From Bacillota bacterium (lineage in GTDB: Bacteria > Bacillota > Desulfotomaculia > Desulfotomaculales > Desulfallaceae), in contig JAEXOR010000044.1 of the NCBI GenBank assembly GCA_023439185.1, forward strand, positions 186,001 through 250,000: a DNA stretch of 64,000 bases. Reading direction: 5' to 3'. How positions within the stretch are numbered: position 1 is the stretch's first letter; each line of letters begins with the position of its first letter. Position numbers and translations under genes: made by a program. A model generated the notes under the pieces. It had not been told where the DNA came from and did not search any database. It saw only the letters and a program-made list of their open reading frames with translations. Below are positions 15,604-22,775 of this stretch, piece by piece.

Positions 15604-16800
15604 ATGTCTTTGCCGGAAGGGAATCTTTACCCAATAGGCGCTGAACTCCACAAAGGCTTAAGCAAACCTGAACTGTATAAAAGGCTGGAGGAAGCCCGGT
15701 TTATTAATGAAGTTTTGCTTGCTTTAATTAAAACAACGGACATGGACAGTACCCTGGCCGCGATTTTAGATCTGGCCATCAGGATTACCCACAGTGAAGT
15801 GGGGGGAGTTCTGCTGACCGGCGATTATCCGTGCCAAATTCAAATTATGCTGCTGCGTGGCGAGTTAAATAAAGAGCAGTTTCAAGGAATATTGGCCCGG
15901 GCCAATTGTATCCGGCGGCCGGAGGCGGCCAGGAAAGTAATTTCGCTGACCCAAAAATCCGGGGGTTTTGATGAAATGGTCAAGGCGGACCCCGCTTTGC
16001 TTTCCTTTATTTCCGTGCCCATGATTGTGGGCATGAAAACCGTCGGTATACTGGTGTTAATGCACCGCCGGGCGGAGAAAGAAAACCACCGGGGGAATTA
16101 TTCGCCCCGGGATATTGATACCATTTCCGTTTTTGCCGACCAGGCGGCCCTGGTATTGCATAACACGCTGTTAAAAATAGAGAACGGCAAAAAGGAAGTA
16201 TACTTGGAAACCATTGCGGCACTGGTTTCGGCCGTCGATGCCAAAGACCGCTACACCCGCAATCATTCCAAAAATGTAGCTCGGATGGCGGTTCTGCTGT
16301 CCCGGGAGCTTAAGCTCGACGCCCGGGAGATCCAGGCCGTTGAATACGGCTCGCTATTGCATGATGTAGGTAAAATAGGCATTCCTGAAGCTATTTTAAA
16401 CAAAAAGGGTAAGCTGGAGGATGAAGAATTTGAAAGGATTAAGCAGCACCCTGTAATCGGGGTCGGCATTCTGCAGCCGGTGGATTTTTTGCACAGCATC
16501 CACGATATTATACACTACCACCATGAAAGAATTGACGGCCGGGGTTACCCCGACGGGCTAAAGGGAGAGGAGATCCCCTTTGAAGCCCGCATAGTGTCCA
16601 TCGCCGACGCCTGGGACGCCATGACCTCAGACCGTTCTTACCGGCAAGGGATGTCTGAGGAACGGGCATTGGCTGAACTGCAGAATCATGCCGGCGGGCA
16701 ATTTGACGCCTATATGGCAAAGGCTTTTGTAACCATGGTTAAACAGGGCCCGGCGTTGTTTTGCTCATATGGCGGGCAGCACCAGGCTTTGGGAATTTAA
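15604..16800 (+). CDS. GAF-HD-GYP signalling protein (probable c-di-GMP phosphodiesterase)
   Basis: 398 residues, cytoplasmic, without membrane segments. The N-terminal half (about 20-185) is a GAF-type sensor domain (NEVLLALIKTTDMDSTLAAI, FISVPMIVGMKTVGILVL, ISVFADQAALVLHNTL). The C-terminal half is an HD-GYP domain: YTRNHSKNVARMA, GSLLHDVGKIGIPEAILNK with the metal-binding HD pair, and HHERIDGRGYPDGLKGEEIP with the GYP loop. HD-GYP proteins hydrolyse c-di-GMP using iron or other divalent centres. ATG at 15604 is chosen because AGAGG lies 7 bases upstream; a GTG at 15598 is also in frame. The sole visible promoter carries a near-perfect Fur box, so expression should rise in low iron. This links iron status to surface behaviour, with a pilus operon 9 kb downstream. 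Confidence 0.9.
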   Translation: MSLPEGNLYPIGAELHKGLSKPELYKRLEEARFINEVLLALIKTTDMDSTLAAILDLAIRITHSEVGGVLLTGDYPCQIQIMLLRGELNKEQFQGILARANCIRRPEAARKVISLTQKSGGFDEMVKADPALLSFISVPMIVGMKTVGILVLMHRRAEKENHRGNYSPRDIDTISVFADQAALVLHNTLLKIENGKKEVYLETIAALVSAVDAKDRYTRNHSKNVARMAVLLSRELKLDAREIQAVEYGSLLHDVGKIGIPEAILNKKGKLEDEEFERIKQHPVIGVGILQPVDFLHSIHDIIHYHHERIDGRGYPDGLKGEEIPFEARIVSIADAWDAMTSDRSYRQGMSEERALAELQNHAGGQFDAYMAKAFVTMVKQGPALFCSYGGQHQALGI

Positions 16801-16818
16801 TATAATTCTAAAAAGCCC

Positions 16819-16874
16819 TTGACAAATATAAGCCAAATATTTTAATATAAAAAACGAAAATGATTATCATTATC
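16819..16874 (+). promoter_or_regulatory. Fur-controlled promoter of a putative small RNA
   Basis: TTGACA at 16819-16824, an 18-base spacer, TAATAT at 16843-16848, and the Fur box GAAAATGATTATCATTATC at 16856-16874 (17 of 19 to consensus) over the predicted start. The layout matches the HD-GYP promoter. No coding start with a ribosome site follows within the next 90 bases. Confidence 0.78.
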
Positions 16875-16949
16875 GTAGATTTTCAAACACTCTCCCCTTT
16901 TTCTCCCTATCCTGGCGGACGTTATTTAACGTACCGCTCTTTTTTTTAA
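16855..16949 (+). ncRNA. Candidate Fur-repressed C-rich small RNA (FsrA/RyhB-like in role)
   Basis: Predicted transcript of about 90-95 bases from the Fur promoter at 16819 to a terminator at 16915-16949. The terminator is a GCGG-A-CGTT / AACG-T-A-CCGC stem with an ATTT loop, then a T-run. The middle is unstructured and very pyrimidine-rich, with CTCTCCCC and CTCCCTATCC (about 16890-16912). These are complementary to Shine-Dalgarno sequences such as GGGGAG and GGGAG. The layout (Fur box, short RNA, exposed C-rich stretch, intrinsic terminator) is that of Bacillus FsrA, which represses non-essential iron proteins in low iron. No homology to FsrA is claimed. No open reading frame of note lies inside. 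Confidence 0.62.
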
Positions 16950-17065
16950 ATCATGAACAGTAAGTCTTTGATTTGGGCGGCGGGCCGGGAATTATGGCTA
17001 TTGAAGGCGTGGTATTCGAGCAGCCGAAGGCTGTCTTATCCGGCTTAAAAAAGGGTAGTTTGTGC

Positions 17066-17127
17066 TTGACAAAAAGCCGCAATAGGGATAATTTAGTAAC
17101 AGATAAATGATAATGATAATCATTAGC
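17066..17127 (+). promoter_or_regulatory. Fur-controlled promoter of the ABC/cysE/PPTase operon
   Basis: TTGACA at 17066-17071, a 17-base spacer and TAATTT at 17089-17094, with a Fur box at 17109-17127 (GATAATGATAATCATTAGC, 18 of 19). A 140-base leader follows before the first start codon at 17268. The 16950-17065 stretch between the small RNA terminator and this promoter shows no supported gene. Confidence 0.85.
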
Positions 17128-17185
17128 AACAGGTAGCGTGGAAGCATGACAGCATTGGTGCGGCCACATTTTTGGCTTTTTTACC

Positions 17186-17206
17186 GACGTTAACGTCTAT
17201 TTAAGC
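17186..17206. promoter_or_regulatory. GACG-N4-CGTCTATT element in ABC operon leader
   Basis: GACGTTAACGTC is a 12-base perfect palindrome, followed by TATTTAAGC. A related element (GACG-N4-CGTCTATT-N-A-N-GC, 16 of 21 positions alike) lies downstream of the Fur box at 24590. It could be a regulator site or an RNA hairpin. A weaker GCCA-CATTTT-TGGC-T6 hairpin lies just before it and could attenuate. Confidence 0.4.
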
Positions 17207-17267
17207 AATGGTCAGACCAGTCAATCAGCGGGAAAATAATTGATGCTACGCAAAGAGGTGTTTAGAG

Positions 17268-19016
17268 ATGGAAGCGAACAAATCGCTGCTCTGGCAAAGC
17301 CAGAGGGGCAGGCTGACCGCCGCCGGCCTGCTGATGGCCCTGAGTGTGGCGGCGGGCGTGTTCCCGGTTTTGCTGGTGATGAAGGTATTTATGGAGATCA
17401 TGTCCCTGGCGCCCAACCAAAGCGGTATTAATCTTTACCTGGCCTTGATTTTTATGTTTCTGGCCATGAAAGCGATATTTTACGGCCTGTCCCTTGCTTA
17501 TTCCCATATTGCGGCCTACTACGTGCTGGCCGACATCCGGATGCTGATTATCCGGCACCTGCGCAAGCTGAACCTGGGCTTTTTCCAAACCCAGAGGGCC
17601 GGCGGACTGACTAAAATTATCAACCATGACGTGGAGCAGGTGGAACTGTACCTGGCCCATGCCCTGCCGGATCTGTTTGCCACGGTATCGGTGCCGGTGG
17701 TGATCCTGGCGACGGTATGCGTGGTTGACTGGCGGCTGGCCGTAAGCATGATCGCCCTGATGCCCCTCGCTTTTGTCAATATTGCGTTATTGTCCGGCGT
17801 GTGGAAAAAAATGACCGTTGCTTACAGCCGGAGCCTGGCGGAAATGTCGTCCAGCCTGATGGAGTTCATTGCCACCATCCCGGTGATTAAAGCCTTCAGC
17901 AAAGAGGAAAACCGGACCGGCTCCCTGCGCGGCGCCATGGCGGAGTACCGGAAATGGGCTACCCGCCAGATTATTTTTTCGGCGGCTCCCGTCGGGGTGC
18001 TGGGCATTTTTATTGAAGGGGGGCTGGCCGTCATGGCGGTGGTGGGTTCCACGCTGCTGATGCGGGGAAGCGTCAGCGTGGAACAGTTTCTGACGGCCGT
18101 TATCCTGGGCATTCCCTTTTACGGGGCGCTGGCCAGGCTTTTTTTCATCGGCAGCACCAGTGTTTTATACGATAACTCCATTAAGAACATCAATTCGATT
18201 ATGACGGTGGAACCGCCGCGGACCGGGGACTCCGCCGTGCCGGTGAAAAACTTTGCCATTGAGTTCAAAGACGTTACCTTCAGCTATAAAGAGGGGGAAG
18301 AGGTGCTGAAGGAAATCAGCTTCACAATCCCCCCCCACACCGTCACGGCCATTGTGGGCAAGTCGGGTTCGGGAAAGAGCACCCTGGCCAATTTGCTGAT
18401 GAGGTTCTGGTTCCCCCAGGCGGGGCAGATTACCATCGGCGGCCATGATATCAGGGAAATGAAGGAGGAAGTCCTGTCCAACCTTATTTCCATGGTGCAC
18501 CAGGATGTTTATCTTTTTAACACCACCATTGCCGAAAATATCCGGCTGGGCAGGCAGGACGCCGACGACCGCCAGGTGTACGAGGCGGCGGAAATGGCCA
18601 GGATGCATGATATCGTTCAAACCATGCCCGAAGGGTATCAAACCGTGGTGGGGGAAAAGGGGGCGCGCCTTTCGGGGGGGCAAAAGCAGCGGATTTCCAT
18701 CGCCCGGGCGATTTTGAAAAACGCCCCGATCATTATTCTGGACGAGGCAACGGCTTCCATCGATCCTTATAATGAAAAGCTGATCCACCAGGCGATCAGC
18801 AACCTCACCCAAGACAAGACCTTGATTGTTATTGCCCACCATTTGCATACCATTACCGGGGCCGATCAGATCCTGCTCCTTGACGAGGGCAGAATAGCCG
18901 CGGCGGGCAGGCATGAAGAACTGCTGGAAAGCTCCCTGCTGTACAGGCAGATGTGGCGGGACCAGGAACAAATCAACCACTGGGGCATCAAGGAGGCGGC
19001 GCAATGCGCGAATTAA
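17268..19016 (+). CDS. YbtP-like ABC half-transporter (metallophore uptake candidate)
   Basis: 582 residues: an exporter-fold transmembrane domain with six helices (about 1-330) fused to an ATP-binding domain. Nucleotide-binding motifs are intact: Walker A GKSGSGKST (about 364), signature LSGGQKQR (about 467), Walker B IIILDEATASID, and a switch His in VIAHHLHTI. The top family resemblance by eye is the YbtP/YbtQ (Irp6/Irp7) pair, which despite the exporter fold imports Fe-yersiniabactin. The next gene overlaps by 13 bases and encodes the second half, so they should form a heterodimer. Fur-box control and linkage to cysE, a PPTase and a thiazoline-type synthase cluster support a role in uptake, or possibly export, of the same metallophore. 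The start at 17268 follows AAAGAGGTG. Confidence 0.88.
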   Translation: MEANKSLLWQSQRGRLTAAGLLMALSVAAGVFPVLLVMKVFMEIMSLAPNQSGINLYLALIFMFLAMKAIFYGLSLAYSHIAAYYVLADIRMLIIRHLRKLNLGFFQTQRAGGLTKIINHDVEQVELYLAHALPDLFATVSVPVVILATVCVVDWRLAVSMIALMPLAFVNIALLSGVWKKMTVAYSRSLAEMSSSLMEFIATIPVIKAFSKEENRTGSLRGAMAEYRKWATRQIIFSAAPVGVLGIFIEGGLAVMAVVGSTLLMRGSVSVEQFLTAVILGIPFYGALARLFFIGSTSVLYDNSIKNINSIMTVEPPRTGDSAVPVKNFAIEFKDVTFSYKEGEEVLKEISFTIPPHTVTAIVGKSGSGKSTLANLLMRFWFPQAGQITIGGHDIREMKEEVLSNLISMVHQDVYLFNTTIAENIRLGRQDADDRQVYEAAEMARMHDIVQTMPEGYQTVVGEKGARLSGGQKQRISIARAILKNAPIIILDEATASIDPYNEKLIHQAISNLTQDKTLIVIAHHLHTITGADQILLLDEGRIAAAGRHEELLESSLLYRQMWRDQEQINHWGIKEAAQCAN

Positions 19017-20743
19017 TCGATATCGTCAGGAGTACCGAGCCAAAGGAAAAAACTTTGTTGGGGGCGGCTGTCTGCCTGTGGTCGTTTTGGTCGCTGCTGG
19101 GCGCTTCCGTTGTCATCTTGATCTTATTAATGCTGCAAGAAATTTTGACGGCCGGCTTTGCCGTTGAGCGGGTGCACATGTTCTGGTGGGCCATTATCGG
19201 GGTCATCGTGCTCAAAGGAGCCGCGCTGTCGCTGGCCAACATTCTTTCCCACCTGGCGGGCTATGCCATTGTGGGGCGCATGCGGTTCGAAATGATTGAC
19301 CGGCTCAAGCGGTTCTCCCTTGGATTTTTCACCAAGGAAAGGCTGGGCCACATATCCACCGTGATCCACCATGATATCGACATGATGGAAGCGCTGGTGG
19401 CCCATTTATGGACCCGGATGACCAGTGACGTTATTGTTTCGCTGGTCATTGCCGTCGGACTTTTTATCGTGGACTGGCGGCTGGGCCTGGCTTTAATCTC
19501 CTTTTTGCCCGTTGCCTTCGCTGTTCTGTGGTGGGGTCACCGGAGGGGGGCGAAATACCACCGGGTAAACCAGGATAACATGTATGCCATGGTCAGCGCC
19601 TTCGTGGAGTACACCAGGGGCATCCCGGTATTGAAATCCTTTTCGGAAAACCCCACGTTTTTTAAACAACTGCAGGATAAGGTGGCCGCTTTTGGCGCCA
19701 GCAGCCGGAAATCCGCCCAAATGGCGGCCCTGTACGTGGGCGGCTACACCCTGTTTATGGAGCTGTGCTACGGCGTCGTGGCGGCGGCGGGGGCGTACAT
19801 GGTGCTGGGGGGCAGGGTGGAGCTGATTGTCTATGTTGTTTTCATCATCCTGGGCCGGGAGTTCGCCAAGCCGCTGGCCAACGCTGAGCTTTACTGGGTC
19901 AATTACATCAAGATCAGGGACAGCTACGCGCGCATCAGTTCCATCAGCCGGCACCCGGTAATTCCCGCTCCGGCGTCGCCGCGGCGGCCGGAAAAGTATG
20001 ACGTGCGGTTTGACAACGTCTCCTTCCGCTACCAGGAGAATGATTTTGCACTGCAAGATATTAATTTCGCCATCGGGCAAAACACCATTACCGCCCTGGT
20101 AAGCCAGTCGGGCTCGGGCAAAACGACCATTGCCAATCTGCTGGTCCGGTTTTGGGATGTGCAGGGCGGCAGCATTAAAATCGGCGGCGTGGATATCAGG
20201 GAAATCAACTATGACGACCTTTTATCCCTGATCGGTATCGTGATGCAGGACGTGATTTTGTTTAACGACACCATTTATGAAAATATCCGGGTGGGCAAAA
20301 GAAACGCCTCCCGGGAAGAGATTGTTGAAGCGGCCCAAAAGGCCATGATCCACGACTTTATCTCCTCCCTACCCGACGGGTACAATACCATGATTGGCGA
20401 GAACGGCGCCGGTCTGTCCGGAGGCCAGAAGCAAAGGATTTCCATCGCCAGGGTGCTGCTGAAAAACGCGCCCGTTGTCATCCTGGATGAAGCCACCAGC
20501 GGCGTGGACCCCATCAACGAAAGAAAGATTCAGCAGGCCATGAGCAACCTGGCCCGGGGCCGGACGCTGCTGGTAATCGCCCACCACCTCCAGACCATTA
20601 AAGGGGCGGATCAGATTATTGTGCTGGATAAAGGCAAAATCGTCGAAAAGGGAAACCACGGGGAGTTGGTGGCGGCGCAGGGGCTGTATAAGAAACTCTG
20701 GGATGCGCAGACCGAGGCCAAGGGCTGGAAGTTTGCCGGCTGA
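19004..20743 (+). CDS. YbtQ-like ABC half-transporter
   Basis: 579 residues, exporter-fold membrane domain plus ATPase, partner of the preceding protein. Signature GLSGGQKQR and Walker B VVILDEATSGVD are intact. The Walker A motif reads SQSGSGKTT, with Ser where the first Gly is normally found; the preceding partner has the standard Gly. Such asymmetry is common in heterodimeric exporters with one weakened site, though here only a single P-loop position is changed. The start at 19004 lies inside the end of the upstream gene, with a 13-base overlap, which implies coupled translation. YbtP and YbtQ of Yersinia are likewise adjacent and co-required. Followed after 80 bases by cysE. Confidence 0.88.
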   Translation: MRELIDIVRSTEPKEKTLLGAAVCLWSFWSLLGASVVILILLMLQEILTAGFAVERVHMFWWAIIGVIVLKGAALSLANILSHLAGYAIVGRMRFEMIDRLKRFSLGFFTKERLGHISTVIHHDIDMMEALVAHLWTRMTSDVIVSLVIAVGLFIVDWRLGLALISFLPVAFAVLWWGHRRGAKYHRVNQDNMYAMVSAFVEYTRGIPVLKSFSENPTFFKQLQDKVAAFGASSRKSAQMAALYVGGYTLFMELCYGVVAAAGAYMVLGGRVELIVYVVFIILGREFAKPLANAELYWVNYIKIRDSYARISSISRHPVIPAPASPRRPEKYDVRFDNVSFRYQENDFALQDINFAIGQNTITALVSQSGSGKTTIANLLVRFWDVQGGSIKIGGVDIREINYDDLLSLIGIVMQDVILFNDTIYENIRVGKRNASREEIVEAAQKAMIHDFISSLPDGYNTMIGENGAGLSGGQKQRISIARVLLKNAPVVILDEATSGVDPINERKIQQAMSNLARGRTLLVIAHHLQTIKGADQIIVLDKGKIVEKGNHGELVAAQGLYKKLWDAQTEAKGWKFAG

Positions 20744-20823
20744 CGTGATGGCGTAGTTTTTGCAGCCCCGGCCGGCCATTATTTATCGCAGTAATCGAAG
20801 ATGTAAGAAAGGCGGAGAGCGAG

Positions 20824-21411
20824 ATGCTTGCTTTGGTTGAAGATGTCAGGGCCATTTACCGGAACGATCCGGCCTGCAAAAATGTGGAGTTTTTATTGTA
20901 CCCTTCCTTTCACGTCATGATCTTTCACCGTTATTTAATCCATCCTTTTTACTGCCTGGGGATACCCTTTTTGCCCCGTTTGCTTTCCCAGGTATTGCGT
21001 TTTATCACCGGCATGGAAATCCATCCGGGCGCCAAAATCAAACCGGGCTTTTTTGGCGATCACGGCTGCGGCGTGGTGATCGGGGAAACGGTGGAAATCG
21101 GCAGAAACTGCACCATGTTTCATGGCGTTACCCTGGGAGGTACCGGCAGGGAAAAAGGGAAAAGGCACCCCACCATCGGGGACAACGTTTTAATCGGCCA
21201 CGGAGCCACCATCCTGGGGCCGGTGACCATCGGCAGCCGGAGCAAAATCGGCGCCCAAACGGTAATTGTGAACCGGGACGTGCCGGATAACTGCACGGTG
21301 GTCGGTTCGCCGGCGCGGATTGTGCGCATGAACAATAAAACAGCTGATTTGCCCCTGCCCGTGCCGCATTACCGGAACGATTTCAAGCTTTACAGCAGCG
21401 GCGGCAAATAA
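20824..21411 (+). CDS. cysE: Serine O-acetyltransferase
   Basis: 195 residues. CysE makes O-acetylserine from serine and acetyl-CoA, the committed step of cysteine synthesis. The short N-terminal helical region (VEDVRAIYRNDPACKN) and left-handed beta-helix hexapeptide repeats are visible. Key segments are GMEIHPGAKIKPGFFGDHGCGVVIGE, MFHGVTLGGTG and RHPTIGDNVLIGHGATILGPVTIG, with conserved Asp and His residues of the active site in the first. At 195 residues it is the short Firmicute form. Its place in a Fur-controlled operon with metallophore transport and a PPTase is informative: the linked NRPS uses three cysteine-type adenylation domains, so iron starvation would raise cysteine supply. No T-box leader is seen. 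Confidence 0.92.
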   Translation: MLALVEDVRAIYRNDPACKNVEFLLYPSFHVMIFHRYLIHPFYCLGIPFLPRLLSQVLRFITGMEIHPGAKIKPGFFGDHGCGVVIGETVEIGRNCTMFHGVTLGGTGREKGKRHPTIGDNVLIGHGATILGPVTIGSRSKIGAQTVIVNRDVPDNCTVVGSPARIVRMNNKTADLPLPVPHYRNDFKLYSSGGK

Positions 21412-21446
21412 GGAAAGGGCCTGCCTGCCGCACACGGAGGTGGAGG

Positions 21447-22121
21447 ATGAAGATATATGCCGCAGAGTTAACGGACACGGCTGCCGGCGCCGACCTTGAC
21501 CGGTTATGCGCCGGTCTGACGCGGGAAAGGCAGGCGCGGATTAAAAAGACGGTCAGGCGGGAAAGCGCCCGGCAGATTCTACTGGCGGAGCTGGTGCTCA
21601 GGCGCGCCGTCAGCGAGAACCTGCCGCTGCCGGTGGGAAAAATAGCCTTTGATTACAACCCGTACGGCAAGCCTTTTCTGGTTAACGCCGGCGGTTTTCA
21701 TTTTAACCTGTCCCACTCCGGCCGGTGGGTGGTTTGTGTCATTGACAGCGCGCCGGCGGGTATCGATATCGAGTTGGTTAAGCCCGTCGGTTATGATCTG
21801 GCCGGCCGATTTTTTTCCCGGCTGGAATATGCGGACCTGATGGCGCGGAACGAACCCGAGCGGCTGAACTATTTTTATGCCCTGTGGACCCTGAAGGAAA
21901 GCTACATCAAGGCGCTGGGCCGGGGGCTGTTCAAGTCCCTGGACTCCTTTGCCATTAGAATTAACCATGACCGGATTCAACGGCTGGAAACGGAAAATGA
22001 ACCGGGGGACTGGTTTTTTAAACAGTACGAGATCGACGGGGACTATAAAATGTCCGTGTGCGCCAGCCACGAGCGTTTCCCAGCCGAGGTTGTGATCAGG
22101 GAGTGGGATTATTTTATCTGA
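21447..22121 (+). CDS. Sfp-type 4'-phosphopantetheinyl transferase
   Basis: 224 residues, Sfp/Gsp class. It moves the phosphopantetheine arm from CoA to the Ser of carrier domains. Family motifs are FNLSHSGRWVVCVID, GIDIELVKP, where the Asp and Glu bind magnesium, and FYALWTLKESYIKALGRGL, with the WxxKEA-like catalytic segment. The N-terminal half is shorter and less conserved, as usual. It should activate the five carrier domains of the linked PKS/NRPS proteins. It starts after CGGAGGTGGAGG, 35 bases past cysE, in the same Fur-regulated unit. Confidence 0.92.
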   Translation: MKIYAAELTDTAAGADLDRLCAGLTRERQARIKKTVRRESARQILLAELVLRRAVSENLPLPVGKIAFDYNPYGKPFLVNAGGFHFNLSHSGRWVVCVIDSAPAGIDIELVKPVGYDLAGRFFSRLEYADLMARNEPERLNYFYALWTLKESYIKALGRGLFKSLDSFAIRINHDRIQRLETENEPGDWFFKQYEIDGDYKMSVCASHERFPAEVVIREWDYFI

Positions 22122-22160
22122 GTTAAACATAATCCAAAGGTATTAAAAAGAGGGGGAAAA

Positions 22161-22775
22161 ATGCTTAATAAATTTGTAAACAGGACGGCCAAAAGACCGG
22201 CGGGCCGGCTGGGAAAAATGATGTACCGCAATCCGCACGGCCATTACCAGTCTTTTCATCTGACCCTGGAGAAACTTCAGCTTAAACCGGAGGACGTATT
22301 TCTGGAAATTGGCTGCGGGGGAGGGGTTTTGCTGTCTATGGCCCTGGAAACTGTAAAAGAGGCCAAAGCCATTGACCACAGCCGTGATATGGTTCAGCTT
22401 GCCGGAGAGAAAAATCAGGCTGCGCTGGCCGAAGGACGGCTGGAAATTGTTCAGGGCGATGCCGAATCGCTGCCCTGGGAGGACAACATCTTTACTTGTG
22501 CCGCAGCCAGCAATATGTTCTTTTTTATTGAAAATCCCCTGCGGGCTTTATGTGAACTCCACCGGGTTTTACAGCCGGGGGGACGCCTGGTTATTGCTTC
22601 GGCAGAAAATACGGTATGGTTAAAGACCTTGTTTTTTTTCTGGTTTCATTCCCTCAAACTGTACAAAAACTCAAAAATGGAAGAGATGCTGAAACAGGCG
22701 GGATTCGCCATAGTTGAAGTGAAAACGGAAAAGTTCATTCAAATAAGCTATGCAGAAAAAACTACCCCTGTTTGA
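22161..22775 (+). CDS. Class I SAM-dependent methyltransferase
   Basis: 204 residues with a Rossmann-type SAM-binding core. Motif I is VFLEIGCGGGVLLSMAL (about residue 48), then an acidic loop AIDHSRDMVQLAGEKN, then VQGDAESLPWEDNIFTCAAASNMFFFIE and the post-motif LCELHRVLQPGGRLVIAS. It belongs to the broad UbiE/Methyltransf_11 group, so the substrate cannot be named. It is the last gene of the Fur-controlled ABC operon and may tailor the metallophore or be unrelated. Its 3' end overlaps the convergent chemoreceptor gene by 14 bases. Ribosome site AGAGGGGG, 5-6 bases before ATG. Confidence 0.85.
   Translation: MLNKFVNRTAKRPAGRLGKMMYRNPHGHYQSFHLTLEKLQLKPEDVFLEIGCGGGVLLSMALETVKEAKAIDHSRDMVQLAGEKNQAALAEGRLEIVQGDAESLPWEDNIFTCAAASNMFFFIENPLRALCELHRVLQPGGRLVIASAENTVWLKTLFFFWFHSLKLYKNSKMEEMLKQAGFAIVEVKTEKFIQISYAEKTTPV

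Noticed and set aside
16990..17120. Short plus-strand frame of about 38 codons (MAIEGVVFEQPKAVLSG)
   Set aside because: No ribosome site, overlaps the Fur promoter of the ABC operon, and no known motif; treated as chance.
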